From assembly GCA_905221605.1 (NCBI GenBank), contig CAJNDS010000893.1:1-45685 (forward strand): DNA of 45,685 bases, read 5' to 3'. Each line of letters opens with the position of its first letter. Positions within the stretch are counted from its first letter, which is position 1. The translations under genes and the position numbers were made by a program. This document shows positions 1 to 11,065 of the stretch, piece after piece. Source of the DNA: Symbiodinium natans (lineage: Eukaryota > Sar > Dinophyceae > Suessiales > Symbiodiniaceae). Below the pieces are notes generated by a model. It saw only the letters and a program-made list of their open reading frames with translations, had not been told where the DNA came from and searched no databases.

Positions 1-297
1 GCGGAGAACTCCACCCCTCAGAATCAAAAGAATATACCATCAAGGATGCGGGAGGCGAGTGACTTACGCACCCACGTCCCGCATCCCTTCAACAGCGCCG
101 CTCACTTCCGGCTGGACTCTGCCTCACAAAGCGATACAAAGGACAAAATCACGACATGCGACATGCATTGATTTCATCTATCCACGTCGCCTTGCGCTTG
201 AGGCCTCTTGGCGCTTTCCAGACGTTTCTCCCTTCGGAGTTACGATCCTGACGCTGCTCATTCCGCACTTTGGAAACAGGTTATCTAGCCCTATGCA

Positions 298-2924
298 TCA
301 CTGTGCAGCCTTAGTGAACTTGAGTTTGGCCAAGGCGAGCCCAACCTACAAACAACGAATCATGCAACGTACGTGCACATCATAGAAATATGCAGTTATA
401 CAGCTGTGACATGTTATGAAACGGCCTCTCGTACAGTCACCTGCCGCTTGACGAAGGGGAGACGGTTCAGCTTAGCAGCGACATCCTCGGCGCTGACAGG
501 GTCCTGGAGCCATGCGAGACTAAGAGCAGGGGGCAAATTCTTCAACTGTGTAATTACAAGTCATAGCAGTCACATAACCCAAGAACTTGCTCGACGAGCA
601 CCTGCAGCTGAAAGATGTCCACGTAACCTGCGACATCCAAGCAACGTCGCCCAAACAATGCATGTTGACACACTCCCTCGACGCCGCAATACGAATTCGG
701 AATCCCGGTATCTTTCTGAATTCAAGACACTGTTCTTGATGATGTCGGCAACATCACCATCGTCTGCATCCTGTACAAGACAACCTCTCATACAGCGTCG
801 GAATAAATGCCAACCTCTGCAAGCCTCCTCTTGACCACGGGGCACGAACTTCCCGGAGGCACAATAAACGATGCGACCTTGCCGCCGCTCCCAATTGATG
901 GATGTACGACTGCCTTTCTCCTGCTTGGAGAGGCACAGTAAAACAATGACTGAATTTCTAAGTGAGAGGACACATACCAAGTTCGTGAGCAAAAAACGAA
1001 CAAGAATAAAAGCTGCATGCCAGGCTTTCGTCACCTCACGTTCCTGTCCTTGATGGAGGACACACCGAAGCAATCCATGAGCTCACGGTTAGCCTCCGCT
1101 TCTTTGGCCGTCCGCTTTGCTTCATCGTTGCCGTGACCACCCGGACCGTAGTGATCAGCAGCAACTGCAATGTACTCGCACCTAGGACGATTGATCGATG
1201 CTTATGCCATCAAGCTAGCTTGTCCACAAACATGCAACGCCACCATACTTCGCCATGCACAACGGCTCTATGCAAAGCTGCATTGGCCGAGGTGCCGGAT
1301 GTTATATAAACCCAGCCGCAGCGAAGCCCAAGCTAGTGAGGATCCAATCCTTTGGACAGGACCAAGCCCTTACCGTCCCAAAAATGGTAACGACAACAAC
1401 ATGTTGCGGACAAGGCTCGGATTTGGGCGCGAGAACCTCGGGATAAACGAGCTCCTTTGTCCGCCGGCGTACCTGGATTAACCGAAAATTGCCAGCAGGC
1501 TACAGGTTCTTCGTGCGACGACGCACCTGAAGAGAGTCCATTATCGTCACCAAGTTCGTCTTGAACGCCTGAAGACAAGAGAGTTACAGAGAATCTGCCA
1601 TTCCAAAACACATCCGGTCTCATGCGCGCGGAATGCTGCTGTAGCAAGCTTTGAAACTCGAAACAAAGTCAACAGAATGCAGCCACATAGAGCCGGTCAA
1701 ACAAGTGAGACTGAACCTTTTGCTTAAGTTTCATTCAGCAAAGCTGCGTCTTCCGGACGACAATGGAGCGGGTTGCTGCTGACGAAGCCAGCAAGCAAAC
1801 CCCCGTAGGTGTAGAGACCCTCGACCATCACCTCATGACAAAAGTTGCTCACATTTGCCTGTGAAGTGGACTAAGTCAATATCCAATTCACACAACTCCA
1901 AACTACCGAGACCTCAATAGCGCGACGCAGGTCTTTCCGAGTACATTTCGTGATGAGCTTCTTTTCGGAGTTCTCACCTGGTGTAACATATCGACCCAAA
2001 AGAACGACACAGCAGCAAAAGACAACCGCCCGCCTACGAAGGCTCGATTCACACCACGGATGTCGTCAACTGCCTTGATGATGAAAGGGCAGTTGATCTT
2101 GTGACCAAGGTCCGGAAAGTCCTCATGCCATCTATTTCCCCACCCGCAACACTTTCCCGCATAATTGTGTCTCCAACACTGACCACCTGCTGGAGCAAGC
2201 TAACCTCTCAAAGTAGTATGTTGCCAATGCTTGCAACTTGCAAATCATGTTCATTGTATGTGTGTGTGTGTTTTGTTGTGATGCAATCCTCGGAGCCGAG
2301 GTAAGCATCGGCAGCAGCCAGGCCGCGTGTCGGTTCCGCAAGGACTTTGAAGTCGAGCCCCATTTTCGACAGGAAGCTCTTGTATTTTCTCACCTTTCCA
2401 CAGAAGTCAGCCCCCCCAACAAAATAAATCCGACAGAACTCTTTCGTGAACTGCTTCTAAGCATGTCTCTGTCACGGTGCAAAGATGTTTGTGTGTGTGT
2501 GTGCTGCAGCAGCACCTCACGCACGACCTTAATCTTCACACCCTATGTCCCCATTCATAAAAATGAAAATGAAAATCCTCCAAATGTGAGCCTCGGCTTT
2601 CGGGACCACCACATACTTTGCGTTGTCAGGAAACATTTCCTGCGAACTAGCAATCAATTGTGACTGCACAGAAGCGCTACAAGGCAATGATGAATCAACA
2701 GGAATGGTTGCTTTCAACATCGATTGCAGACAAACGCACTCGTGACAAACATCCCAAAATCCTGCAAGATCGGCCCTGAGGTGAACTCGTCCACGCTGGA
2801 GCGCCCCTGCGAAACTTAGCGACTGACTAGTTGGCGCCACCAACAAGATTTGCAAAAGCTAGCATTACAAGGCCTTGGACACCACGATCACGGGAAGCGA
2901 AACAAAGTCCGGGAGGAAGGCCAT
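298..2924 (-). CDS. Intron-dense gene of unknown function, 14 proposed exons
   Basis: I assembled this from short open segments bounded by splice sites; I do not recognise the protein (about 427 residues). Proposed exons, 5' to 3': about 2886-2924 (ATG at 2924), 2738-2806, 2592-2639, 2516-2542, 2289-2456, 1978-2121, 1733-1858, 1527-1568, 1374-1472, 1040-1174, 794-913, 602-715, 441-545 and 298-345 (TGA at 298-300). Every exon is a whole number of codons, so all introns are phase 0. Introns run from about 49 to 200 bases. Most donors are GT (CAG|GTGAGA after 1978), with GC at exons 2 and 3 and possibly GA at exons 5 and 7. Recognisable stretches include YFVGGADFCGKVRKYKSFL, KINCPFIIKAVDDIRGVNRA and SIGSGGKVASFIVPPGSS. 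The VGG and EPTRGLAAADAYLG segments recall the end of ASKHA (actin/Hsp70-like) folds, but weakly. Exon 1 donor, the exon 5/6 junction and exon 7 donor are the least certain; an alternative open segment at about 2125-2200 could be an extra exon. Confidence 0.75.
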
Positions 2925-3275
2925 AGCGGCGAGGGGCTGCGCAGAAGAAGTCGAGCAAAGTTGTTTCGAGCAATAAAGCTCGATGAAGGAATGCTTTGAA
3001 GTGGATTTCAACTGGCAAACAGGGCACCTGCACTAAGCGTCACCGATGACACTATAGCATGTTTCTTCTCTCACTTTCTTTTTCCCTGTAATAGTTATCT
3101 AGAGAGCCTTCCCACAGCCTTCTGGTTGTCTTCCTGTCTTCCTGGAGCCTTCCCGGAGTACTTCCAGGCCTTCCCCGCCCGAGCCCCAGCAATCTCTGAC
3201 TTAAGGCTCCCACTCCAGTACTTTCTGGCCTACGGCTCCAGCCTCGGCAGTTTCTGGCTTAAGCCTGCCTATTCG

Positions 3276-3395
3276 ATTATCATTTGGGAGGCCTTGGGTT
3301 CCGAAGCTTATTGGATTATCGTTCGGAAGACCTTGGGTTCCGAACCTTATTGGACTATCATTCGGGAGGCCTTGGGTTCCGAACCTTACAGACTC
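3276..3395. repeat. Three-copy 39-bp tandem repeat
   Basis: A unit containing CCTTGGGTTCCGAA followed by CTTATTGGATTATC recurs at about 3291, 3330 and 3369, a period of 39 bases with a few substitutions. No gene is visible in 2925-3730. Confidence 0.75.
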
Positions 3396-3411
3396 TGAAA
3401 GGTTTCGATCT

Positions 3412-3690
3412 CAGTGGTTTAAAGAAACCCTTCAAGCTCTAAAGGGTTTGAAAGGTTTATGGAAACCCCGCAGACTCTGAAGGGTTTAATGAAACCCATT
3501 GAGACTCTTGAAGGGTTTCAAGAACCCCTTCACCATTCAGGCTCTGAAGAGTTTCGGAAAACCCTTCAGACTCCGAAGGGTTTGGGGAAACCCTTCAGGC
3601 TCTGAAGGGCTTAGAGAAAACCTTCAGGTTACGAAAACCCTTCAGGCACCGAAGGTTTTAGAGAAACCCTTCAGGCTCTGCAGATCTCAT
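3412..3690. repeat. Diverged copies of the palindromic AAACCCTTCAGG minisatellite
   Basis: Repeated AAACCCTTCAGGCTCTGAAGGGTTT-like units (opposed AAACCCTT and AAGGGTTT halves) recur here about every 28-32 bases with many changes. This is the same family as the cleaner arrays at 9932-10105 and 11224-11875. Confidence 0.75.
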
Positions 3691-3737
3691 TGGTTCGGTT
3701 TTCGACAGCAAATCCAAACGACTCGAAAAGAACATAG

Positions 3738-3795
3738 TTTTAGGGTTTAGGGTTCTGAGGGTTTCGGGTTTATAAAAATTGTATAGGGTTTGTCT
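3738..3795 (-). repeat. Short telomeric tract with subtelomeric junction motif, inverted
   Basis: TTTAGGGTTTAGGG followed by degenerate copies and then TTTATAAAAATTGTATAGGG. On the minus strand this is the same order, CCCTATACAATTT-TATAAACCC then CCCTAAA, as at 9865-9931 and 15770-15812. Confidence 0.75.
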
Positions 3796-3836
3796 CGAAA
3801 AGAACCACATCCCCACCCACACCCCCACCACGTCCA

Positions 3837-4036
3837 CCACTTTCGGCAGCATTTCCACACCACCCCGGAGGTAGCTGCCACGGCGCCTTGAAGACCTTTT
3901 TTAAGGGGTGTCCTTCCCCTGTAGGGATACCCTTCCCCCGATAGAGCAACACAAGCATCAGACCAACGACGATTTTGCGAAAGCAACCCAGAACCTACCG
4001 TAACCACGCAACGGGCAATCCTGCAGCCAATAAGAG
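3837..4036. repeat. 200-bp direct repeat, copy 1
   Basis: This stretch, starting CCACTTTCGGCAGCATTTCC, recurs at 4493-4692 with about 10 percent differences, 656 bases downstream. It contains the self-complementary-looking segment AAGGGGTGTCCTTCCCCTG. No coding content is supported. Confidence 0.85.
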
Positions 4037-4260
4037 CTCCTCAGTATCAATCCTCAGTATCAATCACGCATACCGTTCGGTTCTCAGTGGCACGTCCACT
4101 GCACCCAAAAAACACCTGCCAATGGTATCCCTGCTCCTCTCCTTTCCCCCCCTTTCTCATGTTCAAAAGGCCCCCTTCCCCTAAAAATCGTTTCTGAAGC
4201 CTGTGCCTTAACGCTTTGTTTCAAGCCTTTTCAAGCCTCAATAAAATCTACCGGTATCCC

Positions 4261-4387
4261 AGACGGCTCTCCCGACTATGGCTCGTGTTTTTGTTTCCGG
4301 GGAAACAAAAACACGTTCCGGGACAGTCAGCCCCCCTCTCAAAAGAGGGATGCTGCCGCGGCGTCCCAAAACCGCGACCCCCGTCTG
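4261..4387. repeat. Three-hairpin repeat module, copy 1
   Basis: Hairpin 1 has perfect 15-bp arms at 4284-4298 and 4301-4315 (GTGTTTTTGTTTCC against GGAAACAAAAACAC). Hairpin 2 is CCCTCT-CAAA-AGAGGG, and hairpin 3 is GGGATGC-TGCCGCG-GCGTCCC. The linkers, such as GTTCCGGGACAGTCAGCC, are conserved in the second copy at 9287-9412, where stem changes are compensated. It could be a structured RNA, a small mobile repeat or a nuclear copy of an organellar repeat; the sequence alone does not decide. Confidence 0.8.
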
Positions 4388-4492
4388 AAGACCCGCCAAG
4401 ACGTGCCAACATTCCAAGACCCTTTAAGAGGAGCCAACATAGCCTCCAAGACTCTCCAACGAGGGGCCAACATACAGTAGCCTCCACATCAA

Positions 4493-4692
4493 CCACTTTC
4501 AGCAGCATTTCCACACCACCCCGGAGGTAGCTGCCACAGCGCCTTGCGACTTTTTTTAAGGAGGTGTCCTTCCCCTGTAGGGATACCCTTCCTCCGATAG
4601 AGCAACACAAGCATCAGACCAACGACGAATTTACGAAAGCAACCCAGAACCTACTGCAACCAAGCAACGGGCAATCCTGCAGACAATAAGGG
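4493..4692. repeat. 200-bp direct repeat, copy 2
   Basis: Second copy of the 3837-4036 repeat. It is followed at once by an isolated copy of hairpin 3 of the module (about 4694-4730). Confidence 0.85.
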
Positions 4693-4693
4693 C

Positions 4694-4730
4694 GGGATGC
4701 TGCCGCGGCATCCCAAACCGCGACCCCCGT
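4694..4730. repeat. Partial hairpin module (third hairpin only)
   Basis: GGGATGCTGCCGCGGCATCCC followed by AAACCGCGACCCCCGTC. Arms GGGATGC and GCATCCC pair perfectly, whereas the two full copies have GCGTCCC (a G-T wobble), so the stem is kept in all three. Confidence 0.75.
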
Positions 4731-4870
4731 CTGAAGGCCTCTCCCACCCCAACCCCAACTCCAGCCGGATCCCCAGCCCCAGCCCGAGCCCCACAAATGC
4801 GTGCGTGACGAAGATAATATAAAAAAGAGGAACCAGTGAGAGGATGAGAAACAGTGGAAGAATGGGTGTG

Positions 4871-4871
<1 letters not shown>

Positions 4872-4925
<54 letters not shown>
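4872..4925. repeat. (CT)n microsatellite
   Basis: An almost uninterrupted run of TC dinucleotides. A similar run at 9083-9137 passes into TTTCTC repeats. Confidence 0.95.
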
Positions 4926-4929
<4 letters not shown>

Positions 4930-5157
4930 TCTGTTTCCTTCTCTCTCTCACACACACCAACAGAAACCAATCACGCTCGCCCGACGCTCCCTCCCTTTTA
5001 TTTTACACGCGTGCGGAGAAAATGCGCTCGAAGGGCAGCCTTATAAAATTGCAAAACAACAGATTACGGCGCTAAAGAAAGCAGCCTTAAAAAAACAATT
5101 AAACACACTACAGCCCAGGGGGGCTAATTAAAGGGCCAGACCCGCAGTAGTCAACGA

Positions 5158-5723
5158 CCCCATTTGCTCATCTAATTTAACCAATGACTGAAAGTGCACG
5201 TGCCCATGAGCTACGACTAGATGAACAATACATACGAAAAAGATGAGCAAAGGGGCTAGGCCCGTGAAAGTGGATCTCAAATGCACCAATTCCCTTTAAC
5301 CCCTTCCCTAATCTTCAACCATCGAATTCACACAAACTAACCCGATACCTACTTCACCTACATACGCAACACTTAAAGGGAATTGGGCATGGTCAAAAGA
5401 ACGGAACCCTCCGAGGGAGGAGTTACACTGCGGCATCCGGGGACGAAGTCCCGCCCGTGTAACTCCCCCCTCGGCTTACCTAATAAGGAGTTCACGAATC
5501 AAGTATGATTTTACTTTTGTGATGAAACACAAATTCATGAACTCCTTGAAAAGGCCGCGCCCCGCGAGAAGTTCTTCCGAGATGAGAAACCCCAAACCTA
5601 CATGAGAGATCTAAAACAACAAATCCCACGCAAACCTCAGGAAATATAGCAGCATAGCATACGAGAAGGACCTAAACAATGTAACGCAGTATTTTAGGGA
5701 GCTTCTCACCTCGGAAGAACTTC
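5158..5723. repeat. Cluster of five consecutive inverted repeats
   Basis: Arm pairs: 5158-5173 with 5241-5255; 5286-5299 with 5373-5386 (perfect 14 bp); 5411-5428 with 5457-5474 (one mismatch, enclosing GGGAC-GAA-GTCCC); 5485-5500 with 5532-5547; 5568-5588 with 5703-5723 (21 bp, one mismatch). Each pair closes before the next opens, giving a row of hairpins. No open frame is supported. Rows of such dyads are known from dinoflagellate mitochondrial DNA, so an organellar insertion is one possible origin. Confidence 0.85.
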
Positions 5724-5776
5724 ATAAAAAAAAACATCTTTGACAACGTGCATACAGTGCAGAAAAAGTGAAACAA

Positions 5777-5880
5777 GTTTAGGGTTTAGGGTTCAGGGTT
5801 CAAGGTTTAGAGTTTAGGGTTTAGGGTTTTGGGTTTAGGGTTTAGGGTTTCGGCTTTAGGGTTTAGGGTCTAGGGTTATA
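5777..5880 (-). repeat. Degenerate TTTAGGG telomeric tract
   Basis: About 14 heptamers of TTTAGGG with substitutions on the plus strand (C-rich on the minus strand). The following 5881-6305 contains no supportable gene. Confidence 0.9.
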
Positions 5881-6305
5881 GTTAGCTTGAAATGGCGCCA
5901 CTCAAGGCAGCCTAGTGAAACGCGAGCACTTCAAATGGCTCGAAGGTTGGAAAAAGGACGATGACGTTAATGCATGTGTGTTTGTAGATGTGTATATGTA
6001 TATAATACATGAGTATGTATGTGCATGTACTAAGTGAGTTCCCCAGATGGCCAAAGAAAGCAAACGAAGATAAACACACGCATCACAATATCAAACCAAC
6101 ACCTCCCATGATGCAGTTAGCCATCCAGAGAACCCTGAGATTGTTTTCTTTAAATGTTTGCATGCATGCATTGAAACACAGGCGCTCAAGCAGCCTTAAA
6201 GAAAAAAGATGTGAGGATGATGGGGGATGTATACGTTCATGTATTTGTGAAAATGAGATTACGTGTTATATAAATAGGAGAACAAGGAGAAAAGTAAAAA
6301 AAAAC

Positions 6306-8772
6306 TCACTCGTCGGACCCCCGAGCATCAGGATCACGATCCTCGCTCTCATCCTCATCCTCCTCCCTGCGAGGGGGCCGATAAACAAAATGGTGCCCTG
6401 CAAATTGCATCACACGTTCGTTCGGGCGCACGAACATGAATTTGGCTTTGGCTTTCGCCGCAGCCTTCACCTGAGGGGAAACTGCCCTCCTCTCCCGCAA
6501 TTGCGAATTACGAAGTTGCATCGTAACTCTGTTACGAGGCACAGCTGACAAGCACCGCTGGCTCCGCTGGTACTTACCTGCCATACCAAACCAGAGCAGA
6601 AACAAGCCCAAAAGCAAACAAAGCAAACCAAAAAAAAAACACGAGAGGATAGAAAAAAAAAACGGAATCCGAAATCCCATCTAGCCTCGCATCCACGCGG
6701 CCTGGCAGCGCGTGCAAATTCCGCAAGGGAGCTTGCTCTTGTCATTGACCCCCCTGCCAGCAGGGAAACAGAAACAGCAACCGGCACTTACCTCCCCTAC
6801 CCACTGACCCCCAACAAAACCAAAGACAAAACATCGACAGCAAGTAGGCTCGAAAAGAGCAAACAAGAGAGCCTGCGGCGCACCTTCCTGGGGGGTTCCT
6901 CGAGCAAATCACGAACAAATTGATTAAGCAAGCACATCTATCGAAACATGATTCAGCCTCCGCCTCCGCATTGTTGTCGAGGCCCAGCTCCCGCCAGAAG
7001 TCCTGCTCGAAAACCAGATCTTCTTTAGTGTCCGTAACAATCAGTTTAGGACGTGCAGGCAACCCAACCGAACTCATGACACACGCGACCTCGAACCAAC
7101 CATTGATACAAACTCTCAGAAGCCACTCCTCCGACTCCTGGTCATCCGCCGCAGGGATAAGGACCTTACAGGTATCACAGACCATAGCTCCAACTGCCCC
7201 AATAAGCCATGCAAGCCGAGACACCGGGGCGTCATTGCTGCCCGAAGCCATCTCCTCACCCCACCCCCCCCCCCCAAAAGAAAAAGACACCCAAATCACC
7301 ACTTCGTTGGATCAGCATCAAGAGCAGAAGGTAAACGAAGAGACGAATGAGTCACAGGCCACCACAGGAGCCAACTCCATGGGAACGGCTGGCTCCTGTA
7401 ACAGCGCCAAGGAACAACGAGTAAATCGTGCTCAACAAGAAGGCCAAGCGTCCTCACCGAAGACCATCAGCTGTTCCTTGCAAGCAGCACCACACCAAAT
7501 CCCGAAATTAGGAGAAGCTCCGTTGTTTGTTTTCCAGGTCGAGACACAGCCAACATCCCATCCCAGCGAGTTTCCTGAAGTTCAAACAAGCAAGGAATTC
7601 TCAACAAAAAAACATAAATAGACACACGTATATATGTATAAAGCTAAACACAGATTCTAGCAAAATATAGACCACCAACTCTAAGCCACTGGCATTGTTC
7701 TCCAGGAAGTTCTGGCCGTCCTGACAACATGTAACTACAGCTCACAGCATCATGGTCGCCTTCCTGCAATACCAACCCTATAAAACACGATCCCCTCCAA
7801 CATATATACCTTCCACATCCATCTCTTCTCCTCTTCCTGCTTCACCTCATCCTCCATGGTGAGGTTAATCACCTAATGGCCCACATCCAAGAACGACAAC
7901 AAACAGTTACTCAAACACGCGAGCAGTGCACACAAGGAGGACAAGTGACCATGGGCACCGGATCGTGGTGAACCATCGACGCCTCACATAGTGGAAATAC
8001 TGATTAAATGAACCCCCCTCCAAAAAAAAAAGCCCATGCAGCAAAATTGCCTGGACCGGCGGTTCCACATCGCCCAGGTCCTAAAGAAAAGTCCGGTAGT
8101 CGATACACATGTGAGTTTTAACTTGGAACGAAAAAAAATTATACCACCTCGACGATCTCCAGCGGCATCTGGATGGGGCCGCTCCCCTGTGTGAATTCTC
8201 AGTTTCAATAGATTTGTGACGAAGGGAATAAGTCATCCAAGTCACGTCCGGCAGGTAAATGATGAGTGGCTCCTCCCGCAAAGACCCCTCCCACCCCCAC
8301 CCACCCACCAACAAATAAAAATGTTAAAAAAAACGAAGAACCAAAAAGAAGAAGAAAGGACCCCTCGCCCAGGTCATCCTGACAAGCCCCCTGAGCAAGT
8401 ACTTACAGCACCATTTTGCAGGACAACATCATCCCCACAACAAAAAAAACAAACTAGAAAAAAAGAAGGAATGGAAAGAACAAACGCCTCATCGATCGGG
8501 TCCAGGCGGTGGACGTCCTGGCTCGCCTCACCAGCAACTACTCTCAGCAACAATTTGCAGAACAACAACATCCACACCTGGGTGACCATGCCGAGCACCA
8601 CAGCCGCCAACACCACCAATGCTCCTGTGAAAGGAGAGAGAAACACAAGAATCACAGGATAAAGACGGTAGAAGGGAGAAGAGAAAAGAAGGGAAAAGGC
8701 AGGAAGGCTCCTCGCGGCGACATGACCTGGGACGTAACCAAAGAAGTTCTGGAGAAGAATGTGTTTCATCAT
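6306..8772 (-). CDS. Intron-dense gene, probable membrane protein with Cys motif and acidic tail
   Basis: Proposed exons, 5' to 3': 8727-8772 (ATG at 8772), 8532-8624, 8407-8453, 8246-8272, 8148-8186, 8051-8080, 7810-7872, 7652-7720, 7482-7574, 7345-7395, 6913-7254, 6792-6872, 6687-6737 and 6306-6470 (stop TGA). The first two introns are phase 1 and the rest phase 0; lengths stay in frame throughout, giving about 398 residues. Donors are GT, or GC after 8051 (GCAATT) and 7482 (GCAAGG). Exon 2 encodes a long hydrophobic run (ALVVLAAVVLGMVTQ onward). Shorter hydrophobic segments occur later (LVVYILL, LLLISGFGVVLL, WLIGAVGAMV). Exon 13 carries CGICTRC, a possible metal-binding cluster, and the C terminus is acidic (REEDEDESEDRD). 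I do not recognise the family. A small exon may be missing between 6471 and 6686, where a GTAAGT donor follows GGTATGGCAG. Confidence 0.72.
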
Positions 8773-8889
8773 CAAAACAACAAGCCGGGGGCGTCTGAAA
8801 CAATGGCAGAAGGCAAGGATCGCAAAAATTGCTTGAGCTACAAAAGGTCACGAAGGACAAGGTATTATTTTTCCCGCAACCCCAAAACC

Positions 8890-8992
8890 CACATAAAACC
8901 CTGAAACCCTAAACCCAACCCTAAGTCCTAAAACCTTGAAACCCGAAACCCTTGAACACTAAACTCTCATCCTTAAAACCCTAAACCCCGTG
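8890..8992 (+). repeat. Degenerate CCCTAAA telomeric tract
   Basis: Roughly a dozen AACCCTAAA-like units with many substitutions. It lies just upstream of the 5' end of the 6306-8772 gene. Confidence 0.8.
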
Positions 8993-9077
8993 TTACCGGC
9001 AAAACAAAGACACGTTCCACTGCACACATGCACACACACATACACACACAGTCAGCATCTCTATTTTCTTATTCTCT

Positions 9078-9082
<5 letters not shown>

Positions 9083-9116
<34 letters not shown>

Positions 9117-9137
9117 TCTCTTTCTCTTTCTCTTTTT
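9083..9137. repeat. (CT)n and (TTTCTC)n microsatellite
   Basis: A TC-dinucleotide run passing into TTTCTC repeats. It sits about 150 bases before the second hairpin module, as the 4872 run sits about 140 bases after the partial one. Confidence 0.95.
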
Positions 9138-9286
9138 TTCTTCCTGTCTCCTCCGGACCCCCCTTCGACCTTCCTGGAGCCTACCGAGAGCGTTCCGGCA
9201 GATTTGCCCGAGGCTTCCCACAACTTTCCCCACCTTCCCGGAACTTTCACCTCCCACCCAGTTTTCAAAACCACGCCCTTCACTCG

Positions 9287-9412
9287 ACGGCTCTCCCGAC
9301 TATGGACCATGTTTTTGTTCCCGGAGGAACAAAAACATGTTCCGGGACAGTCAGCCCCCCTCTCGAAAGAGGGATGCTGCCGCGGCGTCCCAAACCGCGG
9401 CCCCCGTCCAGG
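9287..9412. repeat. Three-hairpin repeat module, copy 2
   Basis: Homologous to 4261-4387. Hairpin 1 arms are 9308-9321 and 9326-9339 (CATGTTTTTGTTCC against GGAACAAAAACATG). Relative to copy 1, a G-C pair became A-T and one T-A pair is missing, both changes made on both arms. Hairpin 2 differs only in its loop (CGAA instead of CAAA). 9413-9790 is GC-rich, with CAGCCC repeats at 9650-9740, and holds no supportable gene. Confidence 0.8.
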
Positions 9413-9792
9413 GACTGAGAGTTCGGAGCCGCCCCATTTCTTGGACGGCTCCCAGGGCCTCGCCCTGCGCAAAGCGTCATCGGGGGGCCGGGCGTTACTG
9501 ATAACCGCCCGTGGGTAGCCCTACACAGTCGGGCACCTCCCTCGGCTTCGCTGGACCGCCGCCGCGGCCCCAGAGCCTCGCCCCACATGGAGGCTCACGG
9601 GCCCCAGGACCACAGCTAAGCGTGCCCTTCGGGTGTACAATGAAAAAATAGCCCAGCCCCAGCCAGCGCCAGCCCCAGCCCCACCCCATTTTTAGCCCCA
9701 GCCCCAGCCCTCCCAGCTCAGCCCAGACCCCCTACATCCCCAGCCCTGTCCCTTCCCACCCCCCCCCACATCCCCAAAAATGAAAAGGTGGT

Positions 9793-9931
9793 TCCAAAAA
9801 ACAAAACGTTTCGGTCAAAACTTTCGCTCAAAACTTTCGCTCAAACGTTTCGCTCAAAACTTATTGGGACCCAAACCCTATACAATTTCTATAAACCCTA
9901 AACCCTAAACCCTAAACCCTAAACCCTAAAC
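9793..9931 (+). repeat. Subtelomeric junction segment plus telomeric repeats, copy A
   Basis: GGTTCCAAAAAACAAAACG, several TTTCG(G/C)TCAAAAC units, TTATTGGGACC, then CCCTATACAATTTCTATAAA running straight into (CCCTAAA)n. The same series of about 110 bases occurs at 15705-15812. Confidence 0.85.
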
Positions 9932-10105
9932 CCACACTTCAGGCCCTGAAGGGTTTGGGAAAACTCTTCAGGCCCTGAAGGGTTTGGGGAAACCCTTCAG
10001 GCCCTGAAGGATTTGGGAAAACCCTTCAGGCCCTGAAGAGTTTCAAAAAACACTTCAGGCCCTGAAGGGTTTGGGAAAACCCTTCAGGCCCTGAAGGGTT
10101 TGGGA
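9932..10105. repeat. Palindromic minisatellite, first clean array
   Basis: Tandem units of AAACCCTTCAGG, a central C, CCTGAAGGGTTT and a GGGA linker (about 28-29 bp). The 12-bp arms are fully self-complementary. The array ends abruptly in the CA/CG-rich tract at 10105. Confidence 0.9.
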
Positions 10106-10846
10106 AACGCGTGCACACGCGCGTGCATACACGTGTGCACATGCGCGTGCACACACGCATGCACACACGCACACACACCTACACACACGCGTACACACAA
10201 GCGTGCACACACGTGTACACACATGCGTGCACACACGCGTGCACACCCGTGCGCACACGCATGCACACACGCGTACACGCACGCGTGCACACACAGTGCA
10301 CACACGCATGCACACACGCATGCACACACGCGTGCACACACGCATGTGCACACGCATGCGCACACGGGTGCACAACACGCGTGCAAACACGCATGCACAC
10401 ACGCATGAACACACGCATGCACACACGCGTGCACACACGCGTGCACACACGCGTGCACACACACATGCACACACGCGTGCACACACGCATGCACACCGCG
10501 CGCACACGCGCCTGCACACCACGTTCACACACGTGTGCACGCACGCGTACAGACACGCGTGCACACATGCGTGCACACACGCGTTCACACACGGGTGCGC
10601 ACACGCGTGCACACACAAGTACACACACGCGTGCACACACGCGTGCACACCGCGCACACACACGCCTGCACACGCGCGTGCACACACGTGTGCACGCACG
10701 CGTACACACACGCGTGCACACACGCGTGCACACACGCGTGCACACACGGGTGCACACACGCGTACACACACGCGTGCACACACGCGTGCACACACAAGTG
10801 CACACGTGCGCACACACGCATGCGCGCACACGCGTGCATGTACACA
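10105..10846. repeat. 740-bp alternating purine-pyrimidine tract
   Basis: An almost unbroken series of CACACGCGTGCA-type sequence. Open frames on both strands here encode only low-complexity His/Thr/Cys/Val repeats and are not genes. Such sequence readily adopts Z-DNA. Confidence 0.95.
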
Positions 10847-11036
10847 CGCGGGAGTGGGGGAGTGGGGGAGTGAGGGAGTGGGGGAGTGGGAGAGTGGGGA
10901 AGTGGGGGAGTGGGGGAGTGGGGGAGTGGGGGAATGGGGAAATGGGGGAGCGAGGGAGTGGGGGAGTGGGGGAGTGGGGGAGTGGGGGAGTAGAGGAGTG
11001 GCGGAGTGGGAGAGTGGGGGAGTGGGCGAAGAATAA
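10847..11036. repeat. (GGGGGAGTG)n array, block 1
   Basis: About twenty 8-9 base units of GGGGGAGTG with scattered changes, all G-rich on the plus strand. Confidence 0.95.
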
Positions 11037-11065
11037 ATTCCCGAATGACCGCATTTTGGAGGTTT

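Noticed and set aside
1711-1732. A 22-base intron between LLN and SHLFDRLY in the first gene; also 23-29 base introns near 770, 2100 and 7730
   Set aside because: Each can be replaced by one longer in-phase intron, so micro-introns are not needed.
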